Source: an uncultured Elusimicrobia bacterium (GTDB lineage: Bacteria; Elusimicrobiota; Elusimicrobia; Elusimicrobiales; UBA9959). Taken from it: a stretch of 51,921 bases of DNA. The notes under the pieces were generated by a model. The model was not told the origin of the DNA and did not search any database. It saw only the letters and a program-made list of their open reading frames with translations. The DNA lies in the NCBI GenBank assembly GCA_903917735.1, contig CAIXBR010000028.1:1-51921 (forward strand), written 5' to 3'. The position numbers and the translations under genes were made by a program. Of the stretch, positions 1 to 7,302 are shown piece by piece (position 1 is the first letter of the stretch; each line of letters opens with the position of its first letter).

Positions 1-48
1 AAGGGCGACCGCTACCGTGTGTTGCGGGTCACGGGACATCAGCAATAG
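1..48 (+). CDS. Possible 3' end of an upstream gene (partial)
   Basis: Frame 1 is open from the window edge to a TAG at 46-48 and encodes 15 residues ending RVLRVTGHQQ. Codon choice is GC-rich like real genes here. The fragment is too short to assign to a family. A weak hairpin with a T-run at 122-149 could terminate it. It is only a guess that this is coding. Confidence 0.25.
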   Translation, partial: KGDRYRVLRVTGHQQ

Positions 49-121
49 AAAGTGTTTTACGAAAAAAGTGGGACAGAATGATAAAAATATCAGCGGAGCA
101 AAAATAAAATTATATTAAGCT

Positions 122-149
122 CCCCCGCAAATTAAAACAGGGGGGTTTT
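122..149 (+). terminator. Weak terminator-like hairpin
   Basis: Five C at 122-126 can pair with G at 140-145 across a 13-nt AT-rich loop, followed by TTTT. The stem is short and the loop long, so this is a weak candidate. Confidence 0.3.
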
Positions 150-162
150 CAGCGGAATCGAG

Positions 163-287
163 ATATAGAACCCGCCCCCGACTGACGACCGCCCAACCAC
201 CGCCCGACACGCCTGGCCACCGCCGGGCTGGGGGAAACCTGCGAAATCTTAAAGAAAAGCTCCGCTTTTTGTTATTATAGCGGTAGG
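163..287 (+). repeat. Direct repeat, copy A (promoter-bearing, ~127 bp)
   Basis: This segment is nearly the same as 2002-2130. Both begin TATAGAACCCGCC, carry the shared run CACCGCCCGACACGCC, and end CTTTTTGTTATTATAGCG plus a short variable tail. The inner hairpin around the GCC-rich stretch keeps pairing potential in both copies, with one G-T wobble here. Copy B lies directly before the start codon of the DUF4105 gene, whereas copy A now precedes no obvious gene. The TATTAT near the 3' end could be a -10 element. Confidence 0.7.
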
Positions 288-553
288 GCGCAGTTTTAGC
301 AGCTTTCAGGCGAAGGAAAAGTGGCGGCTCTCCGGAAAAAACAGCGGATAACAGTCGATAACCGCGTTCATGTTGCTACAGATTAAATGGCCATCTGATG
401 AACGTGGACAAATTCAAGCTGGCGGAAAAAGCCAATAAGATCTCCGCGCAGATAATAAAACAGGGTCGTTTAAACTGGTTAGGAGTGTAAAATAATAGAA
501 AAAATACTGTGGTGGTCTTTAGCGGTTTTATGCGTGAACGCTAACATAAAAGC

Positions 554-642
554 CTTAACTTTACACTTTAGGCCGTCTGAGGGGCATAGCCCTTGATACG
601 GCACAGCCATAGGCTAGACATTGTCTGAAATGTAAAGTTAAG
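554..642 (+). promoter_or_regulatory. Cloverleaf-like structured element in the pfkA leader
   Basis: A perfect 12-bp inverted repeat (554-565 with 631-642, CTTAACTTTACA) encloses three local hairpins: 572-602 (GCCGT/ACGGC outside GGGC/GCCC), 605-615 (AGCC-ATA-GGCT) and 616-626 (AGAC-ATT-GTCT). The closing stem ends 17 nt before the pfkA ATG, just before a G-run that would be its ribosome binding site. The 572-602 hairpin recurs at 39362-39392. It could be a cis-acting RNA, or a miniature mobile element with terminal inverted repeats. The inverted repeats are seen; the function is inferred. It is not a tRNA, because the loops are 3 nt. Confidence 0.55.
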
Positions 643-659
643 CGCGATCGGGGGGGATT

Positions 660-1766
660 ATGAAAAAAAATATTAAAAGAATTGCTATTAATACCGGTGG
701 GGGGGATGCTCCAGGGCTTAATGCCGTGATACGAGCTGTGGTCGTATCCGCCATCAACAAGGGCTGGGAATGCTTCGGTATACGGGACGGCTATAACGGC
801 CTTATGATGCCGGGTGATTATCCCGAGGGCGGGCTTATACCGCTGACCCGCCAAAGTGTGCGCGGGATAACTCACTTGGGCGGAACGATACTGGGCACCA
901 CGAACAAAGGCAATCCGCTGAAGTATCCCACAAAGGGTCCCGGCGGCAAGATGTTCGAAAAGGACCGTTCGGACGAACTGGTCGCTGCTTTTAAAAAAAA
1001 TAATATCGACGCTCTTGTTGCTTTGGGCGGGGATGGGTCGCTTGGTATTGCCAATGTGCTTTCGGAAAAAGGCTTACGAACGGTGGGGGTGCCTAAAACA
1101 ATAGACAACGACTTGGACAAAACCGTGATAACCTTCGGGTTCGATTCGGCGGTTTCGTTTGCCACCGAATGCCTGGACCGGCTGCATTCCACGGCCGAAG
1201 CGCACCGCCGGATAATGGTGGTTGAGGTCATGGGCCGCTATGCGGGCTGGATAGCTCTAAACGCGGGCATATCCGGCACGGCCGACGCTATTTTGATACC
1301 TGAGATCCCTTACGATATAAATAAAGTGGCCGACTGCATGAAGGCGCTTGTGAAACGCGGCAAACATTACGGCATTGTTGTGGTGGCAGAGGGGGCGAAG
1401 CCTAAAGGTGGAACCGTATCCGTACTCGGCAAGGAACTCGGACGGGCCGAAAAGCTTGGCGGCGCGGGAGAACGCGTGGCCGCGGAACTGCAACCGCTGG
1501 CGGGAAAGGAATGCCGCACGGTGGTTTTGGGGCATTTACTGCGCGGGGGAAGCCCTACCACTTTTGATCGGTTAATTTCGCTCAGGTTCGGCGCGGCCGC
1601 CGTGCGCGCGCTTGAAGAGGGAAGGTCGGGTGTTATGGTGGCGCTAGCGCCGCCGACGGTACAGTATGTGCCGCTGAAAGAAGCTACCAGCCGGATGAAG
1701 ACTGTCCCGCTTGACTGCGACACCATCCTTTCCGCGCGAGATCTGGGAATTTGCTTCGGGGACTGA
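660..1766 (+). CDS. pfkA: 6-phosphofructokinase (PfkA family)
   Basis: Phosphorylates fructose 6-phosphate to the 1,6-bisphosphate in glycolysis, in the cytoplasm. The 368 residues show the nucleotide loop GGGDAPGLN (13-21), GGDGS (123-127), the catalytic PKTIDND (145-151) and the substrate motif MGRYAGW (191-197). In this family Gly after GGD normally marks ATP use and Asp marks pyrophosphate use. The Lys in PKTIDND is the state shared with PPi enzymes, but the Gly/Lys pair is known in ATP enzymes of actinobacteria. ATP is therefore the likelier donor. The ATG follows a G-run ribosome binding site and a structured leader. The gene stands alone. Confidence in the family is high; donor specificity is inferred. 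Confidence 0.95.
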   Translation: MKKNIKRIAINTGGGDAPGLNAVIRAVVVSAINKGWECFGIRDGYNGLMMPGDYPEGGLIPLTRQSVRGITHLGGTILGTTNKGNPLKYPTKGPGGKMFEKDRSDELVAAFKKNNIDALVALGGDGSLGIANVLSEKGLRTVGVPKTIDNDLDKTVITFGFDSAVSFATECLDRLHSTAEAHRRIMVVEVMGRYAGWIALNAGISGTADAILIPEIPYDINKVADCMKALVKRGKHYGIVVVAEGAKPKGGTVSVLGKELGRAEKLGGAGERVAAELQPLAGKECRTVVLGHLLRGGSPTTFDRLISLRFGAAAVRALEEGRSGVMVALAPPTVQYVPLKEATSRMKTVPLDCDTILSARDLGICFGD

Positions 1767-2001
1767 ATGGATTTCCATATGAATGTGCAGATTCTTTGCA
1801 ACTAACGCATATTAGCCATTCCATTGTATTACACGGAGTAGGATATCTGATATCTAAAAGGGCTTTGCGCCTCGCGCGCCACTAAGCCTCTCGGAAGGAA
1901 GCCACCCTTTTCATATTACCATCGGACGGCTAAAAGCCGGCGCATTTTTTTGAAAATTAAAAAAGTTCCTCTCTCCCGGCGGTGGCCGGGCGGTCGGGAG
2001 T
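1767..2001. other. Intergenic region between pfkA and the DUF4105 gene
   Basis: Contains no gene. AAAAGGG (1856-1862) and CCCTTTT (1905-1911) could close a larger fold, and a compact hairpin with a T-run follows at 1927-1951. A GC-rich imperfect palindrome sits at about 1970-2000, just before repeat copy B. Confidence 0.45.
1927..1951 (+). terminator. Probable pfkA terminator
   Basis: CGGCT (1927-1931) pairs with AGCCG (1935-1939) around AAA, followed 5 nt later by seven T. It lies about 160 nt after the pfkA stop codon. Confidence 0.5.
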
Positions 2002-2130
2002 TATAGAACCCGCCCCGACTGACGACTGACCCGCCAAACCACCGCCCGACACGCCCGGCCGCCGCCGGGCGCGGGGGAAACCTGCAAAATTTCAAAGAAA
2101 AGCCACGCTTTTTGTTATTATAGCGTTAGG
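2002..2130 (+). repeat. Direct repeat, copy B, overlapping the promoter of the DUF4105 gene
   Basis: Second copy of the 163-287 repeat, ending 10 nt before the ATG at 2141. It contains a GC-rich hairpin (CGCCCGGC pairing with GCCGGGCG near 2053-2072) and, at its 3' end, TTGTTATTATAG, which includes a plausible -10 element. No separate ribosome binding site is strong here. The repeat may therefore supply the promoter and leader of the downstream gene. Confidence 0.65.
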
Positions 2131-2140
2131 AAGCGTACTT

Positions 2141-3118
2141 ATGACTCCTGCAAATCTCATCGCCGGACTTGGTTTCGCCGCGCTGTCATCCTGGGCGGTG
2201 CTGGCGATTGTTTTTACTAATTTCCCCGCGGGCCCTCGGTTCGCCGGGGCGGCCGCTTTCGTCATGGCCGCGCTTTTATGCTTTATGCTTCCCAAAAGGC
2301 GCGGCAGGAAAATGACCTGGTTTCTCTCTCTGTTCGCGCTGGTCCTGGTCTGGTGGCTCACCCTCCAGCCGAGCAACGACCGGGACTGGGAGCCAGACGT
2401 GGCCGTGCTTCCTTACGCCGAGATAGGCGGCAGCAGCGTCACCGTCCACAACATCCGCAACTGCGATTACCGCACAGAGAAGGATTATACGGTAAATAGC
2501 TACGACCGGACTTTCGAGCTGGGTTCCCTGCGAAGCATGGACCTGTTTCTGGTGGACTGGGGCTTGCCGCACATAGCCCACGCCATGCTCAGCTTCGGGT
2601 TCGGCGGGGATAGGCGCCTCTGTTTCTCCATCGAGACCCGCAAGAAGAAAGGGGAGGAGTATTCCGCCGCAAAAGGTTTTTTCAGGCAGTACGAGCTTAC
2701 CTACGTGGTGGCGGACGAGCGCGACGCGGTGCGGCTGCGCGCCAATTACCGCAAAGGCGAGGAAGTTTACCTCTACCACATTAAAGCGGACCCCGGGATC
2801 ATAAAGGAGATCTTCCTGGCTTACCTGCGCGCGGTGAACAGCCTTAAGGAGCGGCCGCGGTGGTATAACGCCGTGACCGCTAACTGCACCACGGCCATCT
2901 GGGGACACGTGTTCCCCTACTATCCGAAGGCCAAGCTGGACTGGCGCATTCTTGCCAGCTCGCATATCCCGGAGATGATCTACGAACTCGGTGTAGTGGA
3001 TAAAACCCTGTCCCTGCCGGAGCTGAAGAAGCGCAGCCGGATAAACGAGCGCAGCAGGGCCGCGGATGGCGACCCTCAATATTGCGAAGCAATACGGAGC
3101 GGGCTGCCGGGGTTTTGA
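2141..3118 (+). CDS. DUF4105 / Lnb-type membrane protein
   Basis: The 325 residues begin with three hydrophobic segments (about 5-25, 33-50 and 57-75). A soluble part follows with hallmark stretches of the DUF4105 (Pfam 'Lnb N-terminal periplasmic') family: DWEPDVAVLPYAEI (82-95), NIRNCDYR (104-111), SIETRKKKGEEYSA (163-176) and NCTTAIW (248-254). Lnb proteins are reported as lipoprotein N-acyltransferases using a Cys/His pair. Cys249 and a His near 144-147 are the natural candidates here, which is my inference. The soluble domain would face the periplasm. The gene is followed 35 nt later by a methyltransferase on the same strand. Family membership is fairly sure; the acyltransferase role is not. 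Confidence 0.75.
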   Translation: MTPANLIAGLGFAALSSWAVLAIVFTNFPAGPRFAGAAAFVMAALLCFMLPKRRGRKMTWFLSLFALVLVWWLTLQPSNDRDWEPDVAVLPYAEIGGSSVTVHNIRNCDYRTEKDYTVNSYDRTFELGSLRSMDLFLVDWGLPHIAHAMLSFGFGGDRRLCFSIETRKKKGEEYSAAKGFFRQYELTYVVADERDAVRLRANYRKGEEVYLYHIKADPGIIKEIFLAYLRAVNSLKERPRWYNAVTANCTTAIWGHVFPYYPKAKLDWRILASSHIPEMIYELGVVDKTLSLPELKKRSRINERSRAADGDPQYCEAIRSGLPGF

Positions 3119-3153
3119 CGGCTAATTTTAGTGCTTGCAGGTTGAGAACATAA

Positions 3154-3924
3154 ATGGACGTTTATAAATACAATTCCGAGGCTTGGGACGCGGAGGTCGG
3201 AAAAGGGAATCCCTGGAGCAGGCCTGTTTCTCCGGAGGAAGTAGCGAAGGCGCGGGCGGGGGAATTCAGGATACTTCTCAGCCCTGTAAAGCCCGTGCCC
3301 GGGGACTGGTTGGGGACCGTGCGGGACAGGGATATTCTTTGCCTCGCCTCCGGCGGCGGGCAGCAGGGGCCTTTGCTCGCCGCCGCGGGTGCGCGCGTAA
3401 CGGTGCTGGACGCTTCGCCGGAGCAGCTTGCCCGGGACAGCATGGTGGCGGACCGCGAAGGACTAAAGATCACCATTCACCTCGGGGACATGCGCGATTT
3501 GAGCCGGTTCGCGGACAAGAGTTTTGACCTTATCATCCACCCTGTTTCCAACTGTTTCATCCCCGACGTGGCGCCGGTCTGGAAAGAATGTTTCCGCGTG
3601 CTGCGGCCCGGCGGGAGCCTGCTGAGCGGGTTCAATAACCCTTTCACCTACAGTTTTGACCGGCAGCTTTCGGAAAAAGGCACGCTCCAATTGAAATATC
3701 CTATCCCGTACAGCGACCTTACCTCGCTTACCGACGCCGAACGGCAGGAGTTTATCGGGCGTAATGAACCGCTGGAGTTCGGCCATTCGCTGGGAGACCA
3801 GATCGGCGGCCAGCTCAAGGCGGGCTTTTTGCTCTCGGATTTTTACGAGGATGTCTGGGGGGACGGGAATATCGAAGACCGCTTCTTCCCTCATTTTATC
3901 GCGACCCGCGCGCTAAAAACATAA
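3154..3924 (+). CDS. Class I SAM-dependent methyltransferase
   Basis: The 256-residue protein has a Rossmann-type SAM site: ILCLASGGGQQG (61-72), an acidic strand end VTVLDASPEQL (82-92), a DMRDLS segment after the fourth strand and FDLIIHPVSN as motif IV. FRVLRPGGSLLSGFNNP is the usual post-motif segment. The substrate cannot be told from sequence. The 35-nt gap to the DUF4105 gene allows one transcript. It is convergent with the membrane protein gene that ends at 3935. The start ATG has no strong ribosome binding site but gives the full N-terminus. Confidence 0.85.
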   Translation: MDVYKYNSEAWDAEVGKGNPWSRPVSPEEVAKARAGEFRILLSPVKPVPGDWLGTVRDRDILCLASGGGQQGPLLAAAGARVTVLDASPEQLARDSMVADREGLKITIHLGDMRDLSRFADKSFDLIIHPVSNCFIPDVAPVWKECFRVLRPGGSLLSGFNNPFTYSFDRQLSEKGTLQLKYPIPYSDLTSLTDAERQEFIGRNEPLEFGHSLGDQIGGQLKAGFLLSDFYEDVWGDGNIEDRFFPHFIATRALKT

Positions 3925-3934
3925 ATCCCCGGGA

Positions 3935-5590
3935 TCAGGGGCGATGGCGATAGATCGCCGTAGAGCCTTTGTCGAACACTTTATCCGCCTCTTTGAGAAT
4001 GACCCGCCACGCGCGGGGACTGTCCGCCATCCGCTGTTTCAGGTCCGCGTCGGCGAAAACATACTGTACCCCGGTACCCCAAAATGCGCGCGCCCGGCCG
4101 GGGTCTTCAAAATCGGCGTGTTTATTGAACAGCCCCGAGATCCAGGCTTTCCTCTCTTCGCCGTCAACGGACTGGGCCCAATGGCCCCATATCGCCGTAT
4201 TGCCTGAGAAGGCCGGGAGCATGCTGCTTATAGCGGGCGCGGCAAAGACCACTTCCGCCGGGTCGCTGGTTCTTTTGAGGAATTTAAAACCGTCCATTGT
4301 CTCGTCGCTGACAAAATAAACTCCCGCCGTATTGCGTTTCACGGTCCCGCTTTCCCGGATAAGCAGATAGGCCGGGGTGGACGCTAACAAAGGCGTGAAA
4401 ATGACGGCGGCGGCCAGGATAGTCCGCCGCCGGCGCGGCCCGGAGCACCAGGCGAAGAGCGACTTCAGGGAAATGGCGGCCAGGATGCACAGCGGGACAT
4501 GGGCGCCGAAAATGAGCTTTCGCTGGAACCAGACCGGCAGGTAAGCTAATGACACAGCAAGCAAGAACCACGCAATCACCTGCCAGTAGCGTTTCACCCA
4601 TTCGCCGCGGCTGGCCGCCAGGCCGGCGGCGGCGAACAACAGCGGGAACCCGAAACCCAGAAGATAGGCGGCAAGAGGGGGGCTTTTCATTTCCCCCATA
4701 AAACTGTGCCTGGCCAGGAGCGGATGTAATTCCGTCACCAGGCCCATGTAAAAAATAAACGGGAGCGCGGCCAAAGCGAACCTGAACAGATAGCCCGCAA
4801 CGTCCGCCTTTCTCCGCGCTGCCGCAAGCAGCGCCACATAAGTGAACAGGAGCGGCTGCGAGTAGGGGTGGAGCAGGGCCAGGACGCCGGCTGAAAGGCC
4901 GCTGAGCCACAGGTCGGTCTTGTTCCCGTCGCGCGTTCCCCGGTCCGCCCAATAGACCGCAAGCAGCATCAAGGTCAGGGAGTAGGGGAACAGCGTGTTC
5001 CATAATAGGGACCAGTAGGTGTTCATGTCCACCAGCCACAGATCCACCGGGCCGCCGGGCAGACGACCGGCAAGGCCCAGGATGGAGAGAAGCCCGCCGA
5101 ACCCGGATGAGATCCCGACAAGGACCGAAGCGGCGGCAGAGGTAGGGGCGTCAAGCCCCAGATAGTCGGTGTACCTGTAAAACGCAAGGAAAAAGAGGGC
5201 GACCCCGGCCATCTTCAGCGCTAAATGGGCTATGCCGATGTCGCAGGCGAACAGCGAGCTGGTCCAGCCGCAGAGCAGGAAAAGCGGATGGAACAGGAAA
5301 GCGGGGTGGGGCAGCGCCGTGTACTTTAATCGGAATAACAGGCTTCCGCGGGCGGCCTGCTGCGACCAGGCCATATAGCCGAAGGAGTCCTCCGGGTAAG
5401 GAGGCAGGATCCAGGTGTAATGATAGCCGGGCGGGGCTGAAAGCCAGTTCAGCACGTAAGGGAGGGACGTCGCCACTATCATGAACGCTATCCAGCACAC
5501 GCGGAAGGCGCGCAGGCCGTCCGCCCCCGGGTTATACTGCCGGGCGGGGACAGCTGGCGCGGCCTGTTTACGGCGAAAAGCGGAAAGCAT
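3935..5590 (-). CDS. Polytopic membrane protein, GT-C glycosyltransferase-like
   Basis: The 551 residues hold about ten or more hydrophobic segments between residues 30 and 420 and a soluble C-terminal tail of about 130 residues. The first external loop carries PPYPEDSFGYMAW, followed by YTALPHPAFLFHPLFLL. This layout, with an acidic residue in the first loop, is typical of GT-C/GT39-like lipid-linked sugar transferases. I infer that class without a precise family. It starts 14 nt after the AAA ATPase gene, so the two are probably co-transcribed. It could equally be an uncharacterised membrane protein family. Confidence 0.6.
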   Translation of the reverse strand: MLSAFRRKQAAPAVPARQYNPGADGLRAFRVCWIAFMIVATSLPYVLNWLSAPPGYHYTWILPPYPEDSFGYMAWSQQAARGSLLFRLKYTALPHPAFLFHPLFLLCGWTSSLFACDIGIAHLALKMAGVALFFLAFYRYTDYLGLDAPTSAAASVLVGISSGFGGLLSILGLAGRLPGGPVDLWLVDMNTYWSLLWNTLFPYSLTLMLLAVYWADRGTRDGNKTDLWLSGLSAGVLALLHPYSQPLLFTYVALLAAARRKADVAGYLFRFALAALPFIFYMGLVTELHPLLARHSFMGEMKSPPLAAYLLGFGFPLLFAAAGLAASRGEWVKRYWQVIAWFLLAVSLAYLPVWFQRKLIFGAHVPLCILAAISLKSLFAWCSGPRRRRTILAAAVIFTPLLASTPAYLLIRESGTVKRNTAGVYFVSDETMDGFKFLKRTSDPAEVVFAAPAISSMLPAFSGNTAIWGHWAQSVDGEERKAWISGLFNKHADFEDPGRARAFWGTGVQYVFADADLKQRMADSPRAWRVILKEADKVFDKGSTAIYRHRP

Positions 5591-5604
5591 GGCTTGAAAC
5601 CTTG

Positions 5605-7077
5605 TCAGGCTTCCTTCTTTATAGAAGCCGGGGTGGCGCGCTTGAAGGCCCAGTCGCGGATGACCTTGACCTGCTCGGCCATGGTCTTGGAGAGCGGCAC
5701 CATGTTGTGGGTCTGCAGCCAGATGTCGTCCGTGGTCGCCGGGCGCCCCAATTGGCGCGCGTCGATGCGCGTGGCGATAATGGCCTGCTCTATTTCAGCG
5801 CCGCTCCAGCCGTTGGTGCAGGCCAGCAGGCGGTTGATGTCGAAGATCTTGGAATCCCCGAAGTTGCGCTCCAGGTGTATCTTGAAGATCTGGGCGCGCT
5901 CGTCCGTGTCGGGCAGGTCGCAGAAGAACACCTGGTCGAAGCGGCCCTTGCGGATGACCTCGGCCGGGAGCATCTCTATGCGGTTGGCCGTGGCGGCCAC
6001 GAAGATGAGGGGGGGTTTTTCCTGCATCCAGGTCAGGAACTCCGAGAAGATCATGGACTGCGGCGTGGCGGCTTCCTTGGGGATGCTCAGGCTGCTTTCC
6101 ATCTCGTCTATCCAGAGCACGGCGGGCGCCAGGCTCTCTATGGTCTGAAGCGCCCTGCGGAAGGCGGTCTCGGGGCTGCCGTACTGGCCCGAGAAGACCA
6201 TGCTCATGTTCAGGCGGAACAGCGGCACGTGCCAGAGCCCCGCTATGGCCTTGGCCAGCAGGCTTTTTCCGCAGCCGCTGACTCCCATGACAAGCACGCC
6301 CTTCGGTATGGGCATCCCGGAGTTGACCGCCTCCTGGTTGAACAGGTCCTTGCGCTTGCCGGCCCAGCTCTTTACGTTCTCCAGCCCGCCGACCACGCTG
6401 GTATCGAACTTGAGCGGGATGAATTCCAGGAAGCCGGATTTTTTGGCCAGCATCCCTTTTTCGGCGAAGATCTCTTCAAGAACTTTTTCCCTGACGGTGC
6501 CGGAACTCAGAACGCGGTAAAGGATGTGGCTTACTTCCGTCATGGTCAGCCCGCGCAGGGCCAGGATGATCTGCGGCTTCAGGTCCGCCGGCAGGGCCGA
6601 GCCGGGGAACTGCTTTTCTATCTCCAGCACGCGCTCCATCAGCTCTTCGGACGAAGGCGTGTCGAGCTCCACGTAGCACAGCTCCTTCTCCAGTGATTCC
6701 GGCATGCCGGCTACCGGCGAGATGAGCACCACGGCCGACTGATAGTCGCGCGAGAAGGCGAAGTAAGCTTCGCGCAGTGCGCGGACCACCTTCGGGTCGT
6801 TCATGAAATCCGAGAGGTCCTTCATCACCCAGAACCCGCGCCTGGGGTGGGCGGTTATCTGCTGCAGCGCGGCTACGGGGTCGCGCGTGTCTACGCCTTC
6901 CACGGCCGGCTCCAGCCCGCGGACGCAGCTCCAGGTGGTCATTGAGCCGCCCTGGAAACAATGCGGCGCCAGGGGCCTAAGGCGGTCGGTGACGCGGCTT
7001 TCCTCGGACGTGTGCAGATAGATCAGGGGATTGCGGCCCTGTACCGCGCGGATGATCTGCTGGTCGAATCTGGACAT
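5605..7077 (-). CDS. AAA+ ATPase, Ycf46-like
   Basis: The 490-residue cytoplasmic ATPase has a non-catalytic N-terminal half (about 1-215) and one AAA+ module. Walker A is GVSGCGKS (265-272), Walker B is VLWIDEME (320-327), and sensor and arginine-finger regions follow with ATANRIEMLP and RKGRFDQVFF. The start FDQQIIRAVQGRNPLIYLHT and the IAGLWHVPLFRLNMS segment after Walker A are characteristic of the Ycf46 group known from cyanobacteria and plastids. The cellular role of that group is poorly known. It is the first gene of a two-gene unit with the membrane protein at 3935-5590, and is divergent from sulP. Confidence 0.85.
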   Translation of the reverse strand: MSRFDQQIIRAVQGRNPLIYLHTSEESRVTDRLRPLAPHCFQGGSMTTWSCVRGLEPAVEGVDTRDPVAALQQITAHPRRGFWVMKDLSDFMNDPKVVRALREAYFAFSRDYQSAVVLISPVAGMPESLEKELCYVELDTPSSEELMERVLEIEKQFPGSALPADLKPQIILALRGLTMTEVSHILYRVLSSGTVREKVLEEIFAEKGMLAKKSGFLEFIPLKFDTSVVGGLENVKSWAGKRKDLFNQEAVNSGMPIPKGVLVMGVSGCGKSLLAKAIAGLWHVPLFRLNMSMVFSGQYGSPETAFRRALQTIESLAPAVLWIDEMESSLSIPKEAATPQSMIFSEFLTWMQEKPPLIFVAATANRIEMLPAEVIRKGRFDQVFFCDLPDTDERAQIFKIHLERNFGDSKIFDINRLLACTNGWSGAEIEQAIIATRIDARQLGRPATTDDIWLQTHNMVPLSKTMAEQVKVIRDWAFKRATPASIKKEA

Positions 7078-7226
7078 AAATATCCTTTAGGCTCCTGGGA
7101 AATAGAGGGTGCTTGTCGCGAATTCCGCCGCCCGGGACTTGCTGAAAGTCCGCGGAAACTGGTCCGCGGCCATAAATATATTACAAATTTTATGGTCGGA
7201 AAAAGGAGAGGCGCGGCCCGGCGGTT

Positions 7227-7255
7227 TTTACCGGGGTCTTTTTGTTTGGTATAGT
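7227..7255 (+). promoter_or_regulatory. Putative sigma-70 promoter for the SulP gene
   Basis: TTTACC (7227-7232) and TATAGT (7250-7255) are spaced by 17 nt. This predicts a transcript start near 7262, upstream of the ATG at 7303. It also argues against translation starting at the in-frame TTG codon at 7255. Confidence 0.45.
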
Positions 7256-7302
7256 TGTTGGATATTTGGAAATATGCGGGTAAAAGTATTTATATTCGGC
7301 CT

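Larger units (their letters stand above)
49..659. other. Long intergenic region upstream of pfkA
   Basis: No convincing gene is present. The stretch holds a weak terminator-like hairpin (122-149), copy A of a ~127 bp repeat (163-287) and a strongly structured element directly before pfkA (554-642). A 30-codon frame at 398-490 has no ribosome binding site and I do not call it. The region around 50-120 is AT-rich, unlike the rest of the window, and may be the debris of older insertions. Confidence 0.5.

Noticed and set aside
398..490. 30-codon frame upstream of pfkA (MNVDKFKLAEKANK...)
   Set aside because: It has no ribosome binding site or conservation signal I can see. An N-terminal remnant is possible, but there is no evidence.
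554..642. tRNA-like cloverleaf
   Set aside because: The hairpin loops are 3 nt, there is no anticodon or T-loop sequence, and the closing stem is 12 bp. It is not a tRNA.
1856..1911. Structured RNA after pfkA (AAAAGGG ... CCCTTTT)
   Set aside because: The outer pairing is short and the interior does not fold convincingly. It is more likely chance plus a nearby terminator.
5602..6696. Long open frame on the plus strand opposite the AAA ATPase gene
   Set aside because: It is antisense to a gene with clear Walker motifs. It has no domain pattern and arises from GC-rich codon bias.
7255..7302. TTG start for the SulP protein
   Set aside because: It would start inside the likely -10 box (TATAGT 7250-7255). 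The ATG at 7303 begins the family-like sequence.
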